A stretch of 64,000 nt of DNA from Bin80 sp965220365 (GTDB lineage: Bacteria > Bacteroidota > Rhodothermia > Rhodothermales > Bin80), in the NCBI GenBank assembly GCA_965220365.1, contig OZ244823.1, forward strand, positions 124,001 to 188,000, given 5' to 3'. The translations under genes and the position numbers were made by a program. This document shows positions 9,380 to 18,435 of this stretch, one piece after another (the first letter of the stretch is position 1; each line of letters starts with the position of its first letter). Under the pieces are notes generated by a model that saw only the letters and a list, made by a program, of their open reading frames with translations, ran no database searches and was not told where the DNA came from.

Positions 9380-10759
9380 CTAGAGTGACCGACCGACGCC
9401 GCCGCGCTCTTCAACTAGGTCTCCATCATCCAATTCACGGCTGACCGCACTATAGGGACCATTCACGACCCGATTCCCCTCTTCCAAACCCGTTTTGATT
9501 TCAATGAACTGATCATCCGAAATTCCCGTCTCGACGATTGTGGCGGTTACACTCATCGCTTCATCTACGACGAACACCATCCGCTGAAGATCTTCTTCCC
9601 CGCCGGCCACATCCGGCTTTACTTCTCCCTCATCACCAGTAGCCGTGGAGTCCAATTCTGCTGCTTCGCTTCTGCTTCGTGTCCGCTTGATGGCGTTGAA
9701 GTCCCGTACGGTTACAGCTTGAATCGGAATCGAAAGGACTTCTTGAACCGTATTTGTAAAGATATCAACGGTGCCACTCATGCCAGGACGGAAGCTGGGA
9801 TAATCCTCCGTTGCCGGTGTTTCGCCAGCGAGTCCTGCGTCTGCCATGCCCATGGCTCTGGCCTCGGCATTATGGGGATCAAGGATCCGGACCTTGACGG
9901 GGAAATTTGTAACCTGCTCCTGGAACGTACTTCCCTGGAGTCGGGCTGAATTTGCAATTTCTGTGACCACCCCTTTGAATACGCGATTGGGGTAAGCATC
10001 CACTTCAATCGAAGCTGTATCCCCAAGAGCAACATTGACTACATCGTTTTCACTGACTTCAACCTCTAACTCCATTTGGTCCAGACGAGCCACTTTCATC
10101 ACCGTGGTCCCCGCCTGTAGCTCATTCCCGGTCACGCGTTCTCCCAGTTCAATATCCAACTGGCTCACCGTACCGGACATTGGCGCATAGAGCGCCGTTT
10201 TTCTGAGCTGCTCCTGGGACTCTCTCAGGCGTGCCTGTGCACTTTCCACGTTGAACCTTGCCGCATCCACGTTTGCCTGTGCAACCTTGTACTCGGTATC
10301 ACTCTGCTCATATTGATCAAGGGGAATCACTTCCGCCTCATAAAGCTGGCGCTGGCGATCCAGCGTCTGTTCCTGCAGCATGAGGTTCGCTTCCTGTTGC
10401 GACAGATTTGCTTTAGCCTGCGAGAGCTGCGCCTCAGCCTGCTCTACCTGAGCTTCATAAAAATCGGACTTGATCCGAGCCAGAAGTTCTCCTCTCTGAA
10501 CCTGTTGCCCCTCCACCACAGGGAGCTGGACGATCTCGCCAGAGACATCTGGACTGATGATAATTTCCACTTCCGGCTGGACGCGACCGGAAGCCGTTAC
10601 CGTCTGTGTCACGGTCCGCGTTTCCACGGTGACAATTTCTACCTGCGTTGCATTGGGGCCACTAAGGCGGCGCCCTACGAGGCCAAGGATTACGAGGAGG
10701 ATTACGGCGATCCCGATAATGATCAGGATTGTACGTGTACGGTTTTTTTTCTTTGCCAT
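9380..10759 (-). CDS. HlyD/MacA-type periplasmic adaptor subunit
   Basis: 459 residues: a basic N-terminus, one membrane segment (about 10-28), a lipoyl-like half-motif, a long coiled coil (about 95-190, Gln/Glu/Ala-rich QVEQAEAQLSQAKANLSQQ), the second lipoyl half (LYAPMSGTVSQLD), then beta-barrel and membrane-proximal domains. An acidic, low-complexity insert at roughly 365-395 is unusual. It bridges an inner-membrane ABC transporter and the TolC-type channel. Its ATG follows the TolC stop directly (TAAATGGC), so translation is coupled. Confidence 0.9.
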   Translation of the reverse strand: MAKKKNRTRTILIIIGIAVILLVILGLVGRRLSGPNATQVEIVTVETRTVTQTVTASGRVQPEVEIIISPDVSGEIVQLPVVEGQQVQRGELLARIKSDFYEAQVEQAEAQLSQAKANLSQQEANLMLQEQTLDRQRQLYEAEVIPLDQYEQSDTEYKVAQANVDAARFNVESAQARLRESQEQLRKTALYAPMSGTVSQLDIELGERVTGNELQAGTTVMKVARLDQMELEVEVSENDVVNVALGDTASIEVDAYPNRVFKGVVTEIANSARLQGSTFQEQVTNFPVKVRILDPHNAEARAMGMADAGLAGETPATEDYPSFRPGMSGTVDIFTNTVQEVLSIPIQAVTVRDFNAIKRTRSRSEAAELDSTATGDEGEVKPDVAGGEEDLQRMVFVVDEAMSVTATIVETGISDDQFIEIKTGLEEGNRVVNGPYSAVSRELDDGDLVEERGGVGRSL

Positions 10760-12112
10760 TTATTCAAATAATGGGCGACTCGGATTCAATTCACCAGTAT
10801 AATAGCGGATCAGGCGTTTGCGCACGAAGATGGTATAGCGCGCAGCCACCGCATCCTGAGAGGCCTGTACAAAATCGGATTGTGCCTGTGTGAGCTCAAC
10901 CAAGGTTGCTGCCCCGACATTGTAGCGCTCGCGGGTCGCTTCCAATGCCTGCTCACGGAATACTAATTGCCTTTGAGTTACTTCAAGTTCTTTTTGTGCT
11001 GTCACGTAGTCTAAATACGCTTGGCGCACTTCAACCCCGATCTGCTGCTGAGTGGCTTCAACATTGATCTTGGCATTTTCATGGACGACTCGGGCCCGCT
11101 GAACCTGTGAGCGCGTCCGGAGACGATTAAAGATCGGGAAACTCAGGGAAAGTGAGACGGATTCTGATCGGTTGTTCTCCAACTGTTCTCCAAAATCAAC
11201 ACTTTCAATTCCACTGTTGAAGCTTGTACCGGTGTTGGCTGAGAGGCTCAGTTGCGGCATCATACTACTTCGGGCTACCCGCAACCCTTGCTCTGCTGCA
11301 TCTACGGCAACTTCCTGTGAGCGTAAATCTCCACGTTGCAGTTGTGCACGCTGATAGAGATCTCGCAGATCATACTCTTCTGGTACCAGTAGTTCATCCG
11401 ACAAGTCTGGAACTACAAATTCGTAACTGCCCATGGGATCCAACCGCAAAACCTGAAGCAAATTTGCTTCAGATATCTGGGCCAACTGCTCAGTCTGCAA
11501 TATCGCGAGCTCTGCAGATTCCACTGCTGCCTGTTGCTGATACAGGTCTGATACTGGACGTGTACCAACCCGTACGAATTCTTCGATCTGGGCCAGAAGC
11601 TGCTGTGCAGCAGCCAAATTTTCTTCCTGTACTGTGATCTGCTCGGAAGCCTGGATATATGCAAGGAATTGGCTGGCAACCTGAAAAACCACCAGTTGAC
11701 GCTGACGCTCAAGGGCCAAGTCAGCAGAAGTTACATTTAATCGGCTCTCCCGAAGGTTTGCCTGACTCTGAAACCCATCAAACAGGGTCAGAGACGTAGA
11801 TGCACCCACGTTGAAGCGGGTATTCCTCGTAGTGCGAAGCTCTCCCACATTCGTGTCAAACGACAACCCCCAATTGCTCCCTCCACCTGTACCTACATTA
11901 AAACTCGGCAAAAACGCCGCCCATGCAGACTGCACGCCAATCTCACTCAGCCGCACCTGATTGGCACTCTGCCGCAGTTGCGTGTTCTGATCCAAGGCAA
12001 TTTGCACTGCCTCTTCAAAAGTGATGGTTTGTTGAGCTTTCGGAACGGAAACGAGGATCAAGGCGGTCAGGAGACTCACACAAAAACTGCGTAACAGGAC
12101 TCGGATAGTCAT
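10760..12112 (-). CDS. TolC-family outer membrane efflux protein
   Basis: 450 residues with an N-terminal Sec signal (LLTALILVSVPKAQQ). Two OEP repeats of long amphipathic helices are visible (for example LRQSANQVRLSEIGVQSAWAAF and RERYNVGAATLVELTQAQSDF, the latter the typical second-repeat signature). It forms the outer-membrane channel of a tripartite exporter and is the first gene of the operon with the adaptor and ABC ATPase. The upstream 181-bp gap to rpoD should hold the operon promoter. Confidence 0.9.
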   Translation of the reverse strand: MTIRVLLRSFCVSLLTALILVSVPKAQQTITFEEAVQIALDQNTQLRQSANQVRLSEIGVQSAWAAFLPSFNVGTGGGSNWGLSFDTNVGELRTTRNTRFNVGASTSLTLFDGFQSQANLRESRLNVTSADLALERQRQLVVFQVASQFLAYIQASEQITVQEENLAAAQQLLAQIEEFVRVGTRPVSDLYQQQAAVESAELAILQTEQLAQISEANLLQVLRLDPMGSYEFVVPDLSDELLVPEEYDLRDLYQRAQLQRGDLRSQEVAVDAAEQGLRVARSSMMPQLSLSANTGTSFNSGIESVDFGEQLENNRSESVSLSLSFPIFNRLRTRSQVQRARVVHENAKINVEATQQQIGVEVRQAYLDYVTAQKELEVTQRQLVFREQALEATRERYNVGAATLVELTQAQSDFVQASQDAVAARYTIFVRKRLIRYYTGELNPSRPLFE

Positions 12113-12293
12113 GAGTGCGCTTAATTGGATGGATTCAAGAACGACAACTTTGTTTAAGGATAGAGTTAGCGCCGTGTCAGCAGCCTGTATGTACGAAGGC
12201 TTATCACAGTTGTTACATTTTAGGGCCTACGCAACACCAAACCCCTCTTGTATATAACTCTACAGTGGAGGCTTCTAACCTATCGAACGACCC

Positions 12294-13133
12294 TTACCTT
12301 GCGTGAAATTTCAGGTTTTCCCGGCGATGTTTTTGGCGAAGTTTCCGGATTGCTTTTTCTTTGATTTGGCGTACCCGCTCCCTCGTTAGATCAAATCGGT
12401 GGCCAATTTCTTCCAGTGTCAGTGGATGTTCACGTCCAACTCCAAAAAAGAGTCGGGTGATTTCTGCCTCACGGGGGCAAAGACTACTGAGTGCGACTTC
12501 AATATCAATCTTCAGGGATTCTCCCTGGAGAGATTCATCGGGAGGAGTAACCTCGTCACTGGGTAGAATATCCAGAAGACTGTTTTCATCCTCATCGTTA
12601 AAGGGGGCATCCATCGATAGATGCCGACTCGTCCGCTGCATTGCATTGCGGACCTTTTCTATATCAATCTGTAGATCAGCCGACAGTTCTTCCAGATTCG
12701 GATCCCGTTCATGCTGTTGCGAAAGCCGGGCACTGCTCTTGCGAATTTTGCTGATCGTGCCAATCTGATTCAGGGGCAGACGTACGACCCGGCCCTGTTC
12801 TGCCAGAGCCTGAAGGATTGACTGGCGAATCCACCATACGGCATAGGAGATGAACTTGAACCCGCGTGTTTCATCAAAGCGTTTGGCCGCTTTGATAAGG
12901 CCATAGTTCCCTTCATTGATCAAATCAGTGAGGTGCAGACCCTGTCCCTGAAATTTTTTCGCTACCGAAACAACGAAGCGGAGATTGGCACGGGTCAGCT
13001 TCAGGAGCGCTTCCTCGTCACCTTGTTTGATCCGCCGGGCTAACTCCGCCTCTTCCGCGGGAGTTACAAGGTCAATCTGACCAATTTCCTTCAGATATTG
13101 GTCCAGCATTCGCTGGCGACGTGGGACGTACAT
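12294..13133 (-). CDS. rpoD: Principal-type RNA polymerase sigma factor (RpoD/SigA family, short form)
   Basis: 279 residues, close to the short RpoD of Bacteroidota. Region 1.2 (MLDQYLKEIGQIDLVTPAEE), region 2 (LRFVVSVAKKFQGQGLHLTDLINEGNYGLIKAAKRFD), the promoter-melting and -10 helix (RGFKFISYAVWWIRQSI), the RLP motif of region 3.0 (VVRLPLNQIGTISKI) and the region 4 helix-turn-helix (TLEEIGHRFDLTRERVRQIKEKAIRKLR) are all present. Region 1.1 is absent. The ATG at 13133 is used; a second in-frame ATG lies 24 bases in. Pieces of this gene occur twice between the paralogues to the right. Confidence 0.95.
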   Translation of the reverse strand: MYVPRRQRMLDQYLKEIGQIDLVTPAEEAELARRIKQGDEEALLKLTRANLRFVVSVAKKFQGQGLHLTDLINEGNYGLIKAAKRFDETRGFKFISYAVWWIRQSILQALAEQGRVVRLPLNQIGTISKIRKSSARLSQQHERDPNLEELSADLQIDIEKVRNAMQRTSRHLSMDAPFNDEDENSLLDILPSDEVTPPDESLQGESLKIDIEVALSSLCPREAEITRLFFGVGREHPLTLEEIGHRFDLTRERVRQIKEKAIRKLRQKHRRENLKFHAR

Positions 13134-13240
13134 GTGGGTGCGACTCCGGTAAGTTTGTCTCAGATTTTACAACTAGAACTGAATCAGGAAAAGGTTTACA
13201 CAAATAAGCCTAACAATGATCCAAGCCAAAAGATTTACAC

Positions 13241-15565
13241 CTATATGTCTACGGGTTGCTTCTTCAAAATGAACACCCCTTCCCTGCGACTTGTCACAAC
13301 AATAATTCCACTCTCAAAGTATGGGAAACTGCTCCAGGTTCCATTGAATCCGGCCTCATCCGTCCCATACGGGGTGGTATCAAAGTGTCCAATCTCAACA
13401 GGATCCTCCGGCGAGGATACATCGATAATACGCAGACCACTCGCATTATTGGTCTGGTACATCAGATTGCCATGTATATACAGATTGTGATCCGTCGCTG
13501 AGGTGGGTCCATAGAACTCACGAATCATGATCGGATCACTTAGATCCCTCACATCCCAAACCAGTGTGCGTGTTTTATGAACCTTGCCCTGGATTTCATC
13601 AAGCTCATCATTCTGGAAAAAATAGGAATGATCCTCTGTGAGCCAACCCTGATGCACGTACGCAGCATCAGGATAGGAGCCGGTTCCAATTGCAACCGGG
13701 TTTTCTTTGTCGGTCACATCCGATATACTGATTGCCGTTTCATTGGCACCGAAGCAAATTTCACGTCCAGCGTATTCACTGTCTGGTCCATGGTAAATCA
13801 TACACTGCGCATCATGGCTGTATCCGGTCTTGCGGCGTCCGGTTGTCTCGTCTGCAAAGCATCCGGCAAAAACAGGAGCCTGGGGTTCACGGATATCAAT
13901 CATGTGCAACCCTCCGCCACAGGTTTCTCCTCCGGCGGAGGCTCCCACCGCAAAGGCAAACCCCGTCTCTTCATTAATGACAATATTATGAGCGCTGTGA
14001 ATACGATCATAATGTGCCGTTGCTTTGAACTCCACTGGAGTATTGGTAAGTCCTCTAAGTTGCGTCAGGTCGAAGATCTGCATTCCATGCTCCCGGGCGC
14101 CATCGGCGACAATAAATGCGTGATCCTTATACACCTTGATATCCCGCCAGGTACTTCCTGGCGAGCCTTCTGTCCGGGGCAGGGTTCCCAGGTATCTGGG
14201 GCTTGATGGAGTACTCAAATCAACGAAAACCGTCCCCTCAAGATGGCCGATCAAACCATACTCAATTCCGGTTTCGGGATCGGTCCATCCCCACACATCA
14301 CTCAGGCGCACCCCACGATTCATCTCCATTTCTTCATTCGGAAGAAAGGAAACCAGGTCCACAAGCCCACAATCAAACCCTTCTGCCTGTCCACCATCAC
14401 ACAGGATGTCAGCTTTACGGGGCATGTGCTCATGAACATAAAAGAGTTCTTGGACCATCTCCCATACACCGCCATTGAATTCCAGTAGTTCAGCACTTCC
14501 TTCTCCATATGCAGCACTTGGGGATCCAACCGCCATTACGCTTCCGTCCACGGCAACCGTAGATCCAAGTGAGAAGCCGATCCCTGGAACAGTGATATAC
14601 TCAGGTTCTGAATCCTCATGTACGGTATAGACACGTAAATTTTCTTCTGCGTCACGAGGCCCAAACACGGGGAATCCAACAACGATCCGCAACGGATCCT
14701 GGATCTCAACCTGAAATCCAAAAAAGGACCCAGTGGCATCTTCTTCTGGAGTAAGAATTTTCACCTTTTTCCATCCTGAATTTTCCGTATTCTCTTGCTG
14801 CCAGACGACGACTGCACCTTTTCTTGAATTGTGTTGGGGGGCTCCGACCACTGCGCGCTCCCCCCTCAGGTCCAAGGTCACTCCATACATGGATTCTGCA
14901 CTCAGTTCCCCGCAAGGCAACGTTGCAGACAATCCCCACCCATCAGCTTGATACTCGTACAGGTACGCAGTACAAAGTCCGGGAGAGCCAATCAGGAGGC
15001 GTCCCTGATCCATCGAAAGTGCACTCCCATACATGGATGCAGATGACTCTCCGGGTTCTTCAAGAATCGTTCTTCTGCCCCACGTTCCCTCCGAGTCCTT
15101 CCGAAAGAGGTGGACCTGGCCAGCGGATCCGTCGGCCTGCGAGGCGCCTATGGCAAGCCACCCGTCATCCAGCGCAAGAGCAGTACCAAACGTGCTGTTG
15201 TCCTCTGACTCCAGCCGATCCGTCTGCACAAAGTGGTCCGTCTCAGGATTCAGTTCAAACACGTACACTGCGGATTGATCTGCAACCGCCAGTGTTCCGT
15301 CCCCATACCCGATTGTGTGGCCGAATCCATCCCCTACGTGGGCATCCCCGTGCAATGAGTTCTTCCAAACCCATTTCTGGTCGTCTCCCCGCACGTAGAC
15401 ATGAACCATCCCATGGGTTTCAAATCCACCCGACTCTGATATAAAGAGATGGCCATCCCCGGCAGTAATTGCTCTACCAAACCGATCAGCCAGATCGGTG
15501 GGATTGGCCCAGGTCGGGGATACTGCGAAGAAAGCAAACAGGTATAAGGCAAGAGATTTGCGCAT
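13241..15565 (-). CDS. Exported LVIVD/choice-of-anchor-B protein, tandem copy A
   Basis: About 774 residues from ATG 15565 (MRKSLALYLFAFFAVSPTWA, a Sec signal); an ATG 18 bases upstream is possible. Residues 30-340 are FG-GAP-like blades alternating GDGxLFIS/GSALALDDGWLAIGA/LLIGSPG, which suggests a beta-propeller. From about 385 the choice-of-anchor-B domain follows (LSDVWGWTDPETGIEYGLIGHLEGTVFVDLS, then repeated IFDLTQL, IDIREPQAP, IIDVSSPEDPVEIG), i.e. LVIVD repeats. Conserved Cys pairs flank CGGGLHMIDI. Unlike the relative at 50776, it has no C-terminal sorting domain. The role is probably cell-surface or periplasmic; no enzyme motif is visible. Confidence 0.8.
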   Translation of the reverse strand: MRKSLALYLFAFFAVSPTWANPTDLADRFGRAITAGDGHLFISESGGFETHGMVHVYVRGDDQKWVWKNSLHGDAHVGDGFGHTIGYGDGTLAVADQSAVYVFELNPETDHFVQTDRLESEDNSTFGTALALDDGWLAIGASQADGSAGQVHLFRKDSEGTWGRRTILEEPGESSASMYGSALSMDQGRLLIGSPGLCTAYLYEYQADGWGLSATLPCGELSAESMYGVTLDLRGERAVVGAPQHNSRKGAVVVWQQENTENSGWKKVKILTPEEDATGSFFGFQVEIQDPLRIVVGFPVFGPRDAEENLRVYTVHEDSEPEYITVPGIGFSLGSTVAVDGSVMAVGSPSAAYGEGSAELLEFNGGVWEMVQELFYVHEHMPRKADILCDGGQAEGFDCGLVDLVSFLPNEEMEMNRGVRLSDVWGWTDPETGIEYGLIGHLEGTVFVDLSTPSSPRYLGTLPRTEGSPGSTWRDIKVYKDHAFIVADGAREHGMQIFDLTQLRGLTNTPVEFKATAHYDRIHSAHNIVINEETGFAFAVGASAGGETCGGGLHMIDIREPQAPVFAGCFADETTGRRKTGYSHDAQCMIYHGPDSEYAGREICFGANETAISISDVTDKENPVAIGTGSYPDAAYVHQGWLTEDHSYFFQNDELDEIQGKVHKTRTLVWDVRDLSDPIMIREFYGPTSATDHNLYIHGNLMYQTNNASGLRIIDVSSPEDPVEIGHFDTTPYGTDEAGFNGTWSSFPYFESGIIVVTSRREGVFILKKQPVDI

Positions 15566-15595
15566 TACTCTTGAATAAGTCATGGTTCGTTGATG

Positions 15596-15780
15596 GATCC
15601 CGTTCATGCTGCTGCGAAAGCCGGGCACTACTCTTGCGAATTTTGCTGATCGTGCCAATCTGATTCAGAGGGAGGCGTATGACCCGATCCTGCTCCGCCA
15701 AAACTCAAAGAATTGGGTGGCGACATGGGCCATACAGTGTGCCGGCTCCGGCGAATTTGTCTCAAATTTTACAGTCAAAC
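15596..15780 (-). pseudogene. rpoD remnant between LVIVD copies A and B
   Basis: Positions 15596-15700 match rpoD 12701-12805, encoding DRVIRLPLNQIGTISKI and SSARLSQQHERDP (region 3.0). Positions 15710-15780 match the rpoD start and leader. About 300 bases between them, encoding regions 1.2 to 2.4, are deleted. The original ATG reads CTG here. No functional sigma factor can be made, but the copy keeps the stretch that should carry the rpoD leader and perhaps its promoter. Confidence 0.8.
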
Positions 15781-15841
15781 CGAATTAGGAAGGGGTTTAC
15801 ACAAATAAGCCTAACAATGATCCAAGCCAAAAGATTTATCC

Positions 15842-18175
15842 CTAAATATCTACGGGTTGCTTCTTCAAAATAAATACCCCTTCCCTGCGACTGGTCACGA
15901 CGATAATTCCACTCTCAAAGTATGGATAGCTGCTCCAGGTTCCATTGAATCCGGCATCATCTGCCCCATACGGGGTGGTGTCGAAGTATCCAATCTCAAC
16001 AGGATCCTCTGGTGAGGATACATCAATGATCCGCAGGCCACTCTTATAATTGGTCTGATACATCAGATCACCGTGTATATACAGATTATGATCCGACGCT
16101 GAAGTAGGTCCATAGAACTCACGTATCATGATCGGGTCACTTAGATCCCTCACATCCCAAACGAGAGTACGTGTCTTCTCAACCTTGTCATACATTTCAT
16201 CAAGCTCATCATTCTGGAAAAAATAGGAATGATCTTCTGTGAGCCAACCCTGGTGTACATACACGGCATCAGGATAGGAGCCGGTTCCGATTGCGACTGG
16301 ATTTTCCTTATCTGTCACATCCGATATACTTATCGCCGTTTCATTGGCACCGAAGCAAATTTCACGTCCAACGTACTCGCTATCTGGTCCATGGTATATC
16401 ACGCACTGCGCATCATGACTGTATCCGGTCTTGCGGCGTCCGGTCGTCTCGTCTGCAAAGCATCCGTTAAAAACAGGGGCCTGGGGCTCACGGATATCAA
16501 TCATATGCAACCCTCCGCCACAGGTCTCTGCTCCCCCAGAAGCCCCCACCACAAAAGCAAACCCCGTCTCTTCATTAATGACAATGTTATGAGCGCTGTG
16601 GATACGGTCATAATGTGCCGTTGCTTCGAACTCCACTGGAGTGTCGGGGAGTCCCCTGAGTTGTGTCAGGTCGAAGATCTGCATGCCATGCTCCCGGGCA
16701 CCATCGGCGACAATAAATGCGTGATCCTTATACACCTTGATATCCCGCCAGATACTTGCCAAGGAGCCTTCTGTACGAGGCAGGGTTCCCAAGTACCTGG
16801 GATTCGATGGAGTACTCAAATCAAGAAAGACCGTCCCTTCAAGATGACCGATCAAACCATACTCAATTCCGGTTTCGGGATCGATCCATCCCCACACATC
16901 ACTCAGGAGCACTCCGCGATCCATCTCCATTTCTTCATTCGGAAGAAAGGAAACCAGATCCACATGTCCACAATCAAACTCTTCTGCCCGTCCATCACCA
17001 CACATGACATTAGCCCTACGTGGTATATACCTACGAATGTAAAAGAGTTCTTGGACCACTTCCCACGCACCATCATTGAATTCCAGCAGTTCAGTGCTTC
17101 CTTCTCCATAAGCAGCACTTGGGGATCCAACCGCCATTACGCTTCCATCCACGGCAACTACGGAGCCGGATGAAACAACGATTCCAAGAACTGTGACGTA
17201 CGCAGATTCCGAATCTTCATCTTCCTGCACGGTATAGACACGTAAATTTTCTTCTGCGTCACTGTCCCGTCCACGTAGTCCTCCAGACGCGGGAAATCCA
17301 ACAACGATCCGTAGAGGATCCTGAATCTCGACCTGTGAACCAAAACGAAACCCAGAAGCATCTTCCTCTGGCGTAAGAATTTTTGCCTTTTTCCACCCGG
17401 AGTCTTCCGTATTCTCCCGCTGCCAGACAACAACTGCACCTTTTGTTGAATTGTGTTGGGGAGCTCCGATCACCGCACGCTCCCCCTTTAGATCCAGATT
17501 CATTCCGTACATGGATTCTGCACTCAGTTGCCCACAGGGCAACGTTGCAGACAACGCCCACCCGTCGGCTTGATATTCGTACAGATATGCAGCACAAAGT
17601 CCGGGCGAGCCAATCAGAAGGCGTCCCTGGTCCATCGAAAGTGCAATCCCATACATGGATGCAGCTGACTCTCCGGGTTCTTCAAGAATCGCCCTTCTGA
17701 TCCACGTTCCTTTCGAGCTCTTCCGAAAAAGGTGGACATGACCAGTAGACCCATTGGACTGTGAGGTGCCTACGGCAATCCATCCATCATCCAATGCAAG
17801 AGCGCTGCCAAACGTGCTCATGTACTTTGACTCCAGCCGCCCCGTCTGCACAAAACGATCCGTCTCAGGATCCAGCTCAAACACGTACACTTTAGATCGT
17901 TCTGAAACCGCCAGTATCCCGTCTCTATATTCGATTGTATCGCCGTATCCACCTCCTACATGTAATGAGTCTTTCCAAACCCATTTCTGGTCGTCTCCGC
18001 GCACATAGACATGAACTATTCCGTGGGCTTCAAACCCGGCCGACTCTGATATAAAGAGATAGCCATCCCCAGTAGTAATCGCTCGACCGAACCCATCAGC
18101 CAGACCGGTTTGGTTTGCCGAAGCCAGGGATACTGCGAGGAAAGCAAACAGGCATGAGGCGAGAGACCTGCACAT
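15842..18175 (-). CDS. Exported LVIVD/choice-of-anchor-B protein, tandem copy B
   Basis: About 777 residues from ATG 18175 (MCRSLASCLFAFLAVSLASA, Sec signal). The open frame continues upstream into the rpoD remnant, so longer starts are artefacts of the duplication. The architecture is as in copy A: FG-GAP-like blades, then LVIVD repeats ending ILKKQPVDI. Over the blade region it is virtually identical to copy C but clearly diverged from A, while the C-terminal halves of the three are more evenly spaced. A small insertion (GGLRGRDSDAEEN) is specific to this copy. Confidence 0.8.
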   Translation of the reverse strand: MCRSLASCLFAFLAVSLASANQTGLADGFGRAITTGDGYLFISESAGFEAHGIVHVYVRGDDQKWVWKDSLHVGGGYGDTIEYRDGILAVSERSKVYVFELDPETDRFVQTGRLESKYMSTFGSALALDDGWIAVGTSQSNGSTGHVHLFRKSSKGTWIRRAILEEPGESAASMYGIALSMDQGRLLIGSPGLCAAYLYEYQADGWALSATLPCGQLSAESMYGMNLDLKGERAVIGAPQHNSTKGAVVVWQRENTEDSGWKKAKILTPEEDASGFRFGSQVEIQDPLRIVVGFPASGGLRGRDSDAEENLRVYTVQEDEDSESAYVTVLGIVVSSGSVVAVDGSVMAVGSPSAAYGEGSTELLEFNDGAWEVVQELFYIRRYIPRRANVMCGDGRAEEFDCGHVDLVSFLPNEEMEMDRGVLLSDVWGWIDPETGIEYGLIGHLEGTVFLDLSTPSNPRYLGTLPRTEGSLASIWRDIKVYKDHAFIVADGAREHGMQIFDLTQLRGLPDTPVEFEATAHYDRIHSAHNIVINEETGFAFVVGASGGAETCGGGLHMIDIREPQAPVFNGCFADETTGRRKTGYSHDAQCVIYHGPDSEYVGREICFGANETAISISDVTDKENPVAIGTGSYPDAVYVHQGWLTEDHSYFFQNDELDEMYDKVEKTRTLVWDVRDLSDPIMIREFYGPTSASDHNLYIHGDLMYQTNYKSGLRIIDVSSPEDPVEIGYFDTTPYGADDAGFNGTWSSYPYFESGIIVVTSRREGVFILKKQPVDI

Positions 18176-18205
18176 TACTGTCGAGTAAGCCATGGTTCGT
18201 TCGTG

Positions 18206-18350
18206 GATCCTGTTCATGCTGTTGCGAATTTTGCTGATCGTGCCAATCTGATTCAGAGGCAGACGTACGACCCGATCCTGCTCCGCCAAAACTAAAAGAA
18301 TTGGGTAGCGACATGGGCCATACAGTGTGCGCGACCCCGACGAATTTATC
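18206..18350 (-). pseudogene. rpoD remnant between LVIVD copies B and C
   Basis: This is the same remnant as at 15596, with an extra 21-base deletion between two TTGCGA direct repeats, which looks like replication slippage. It still encodes RVVRLPLNQIGTISKI and then runs straight into sequence upstream of copy B. The 5' rpoD portion (LYGPCRYPILL, from MYVPRRQRML) follows, then the leader. Confidence 0.8.
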
Positions 18351-18435
18351 TCGGATTTTACAGCTAAAACCGAATTAGGAAGGGATTTACACAAATAAAT
18401 AAGTCTAACAATGATTCAAGCCGAAAGATTTATGC

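Noticed and set aside
12294..13133. Possibility that the sigma factor is an alternative (RpoH/RpoS-like) sigma
   Set aside because: The short length is normal for Bacteroidota RpoD, and regions 1.2, 2, 3 and 4 all follow the principal sigma pattern.
16229..17173. 314-codon plus-strand frame opposite LVIVD copy B
   Set aside because: It is antisense to a well-conserved gene and has partial counterparts opposite copies A and C, as expected for a shadow of shared codon pattern.
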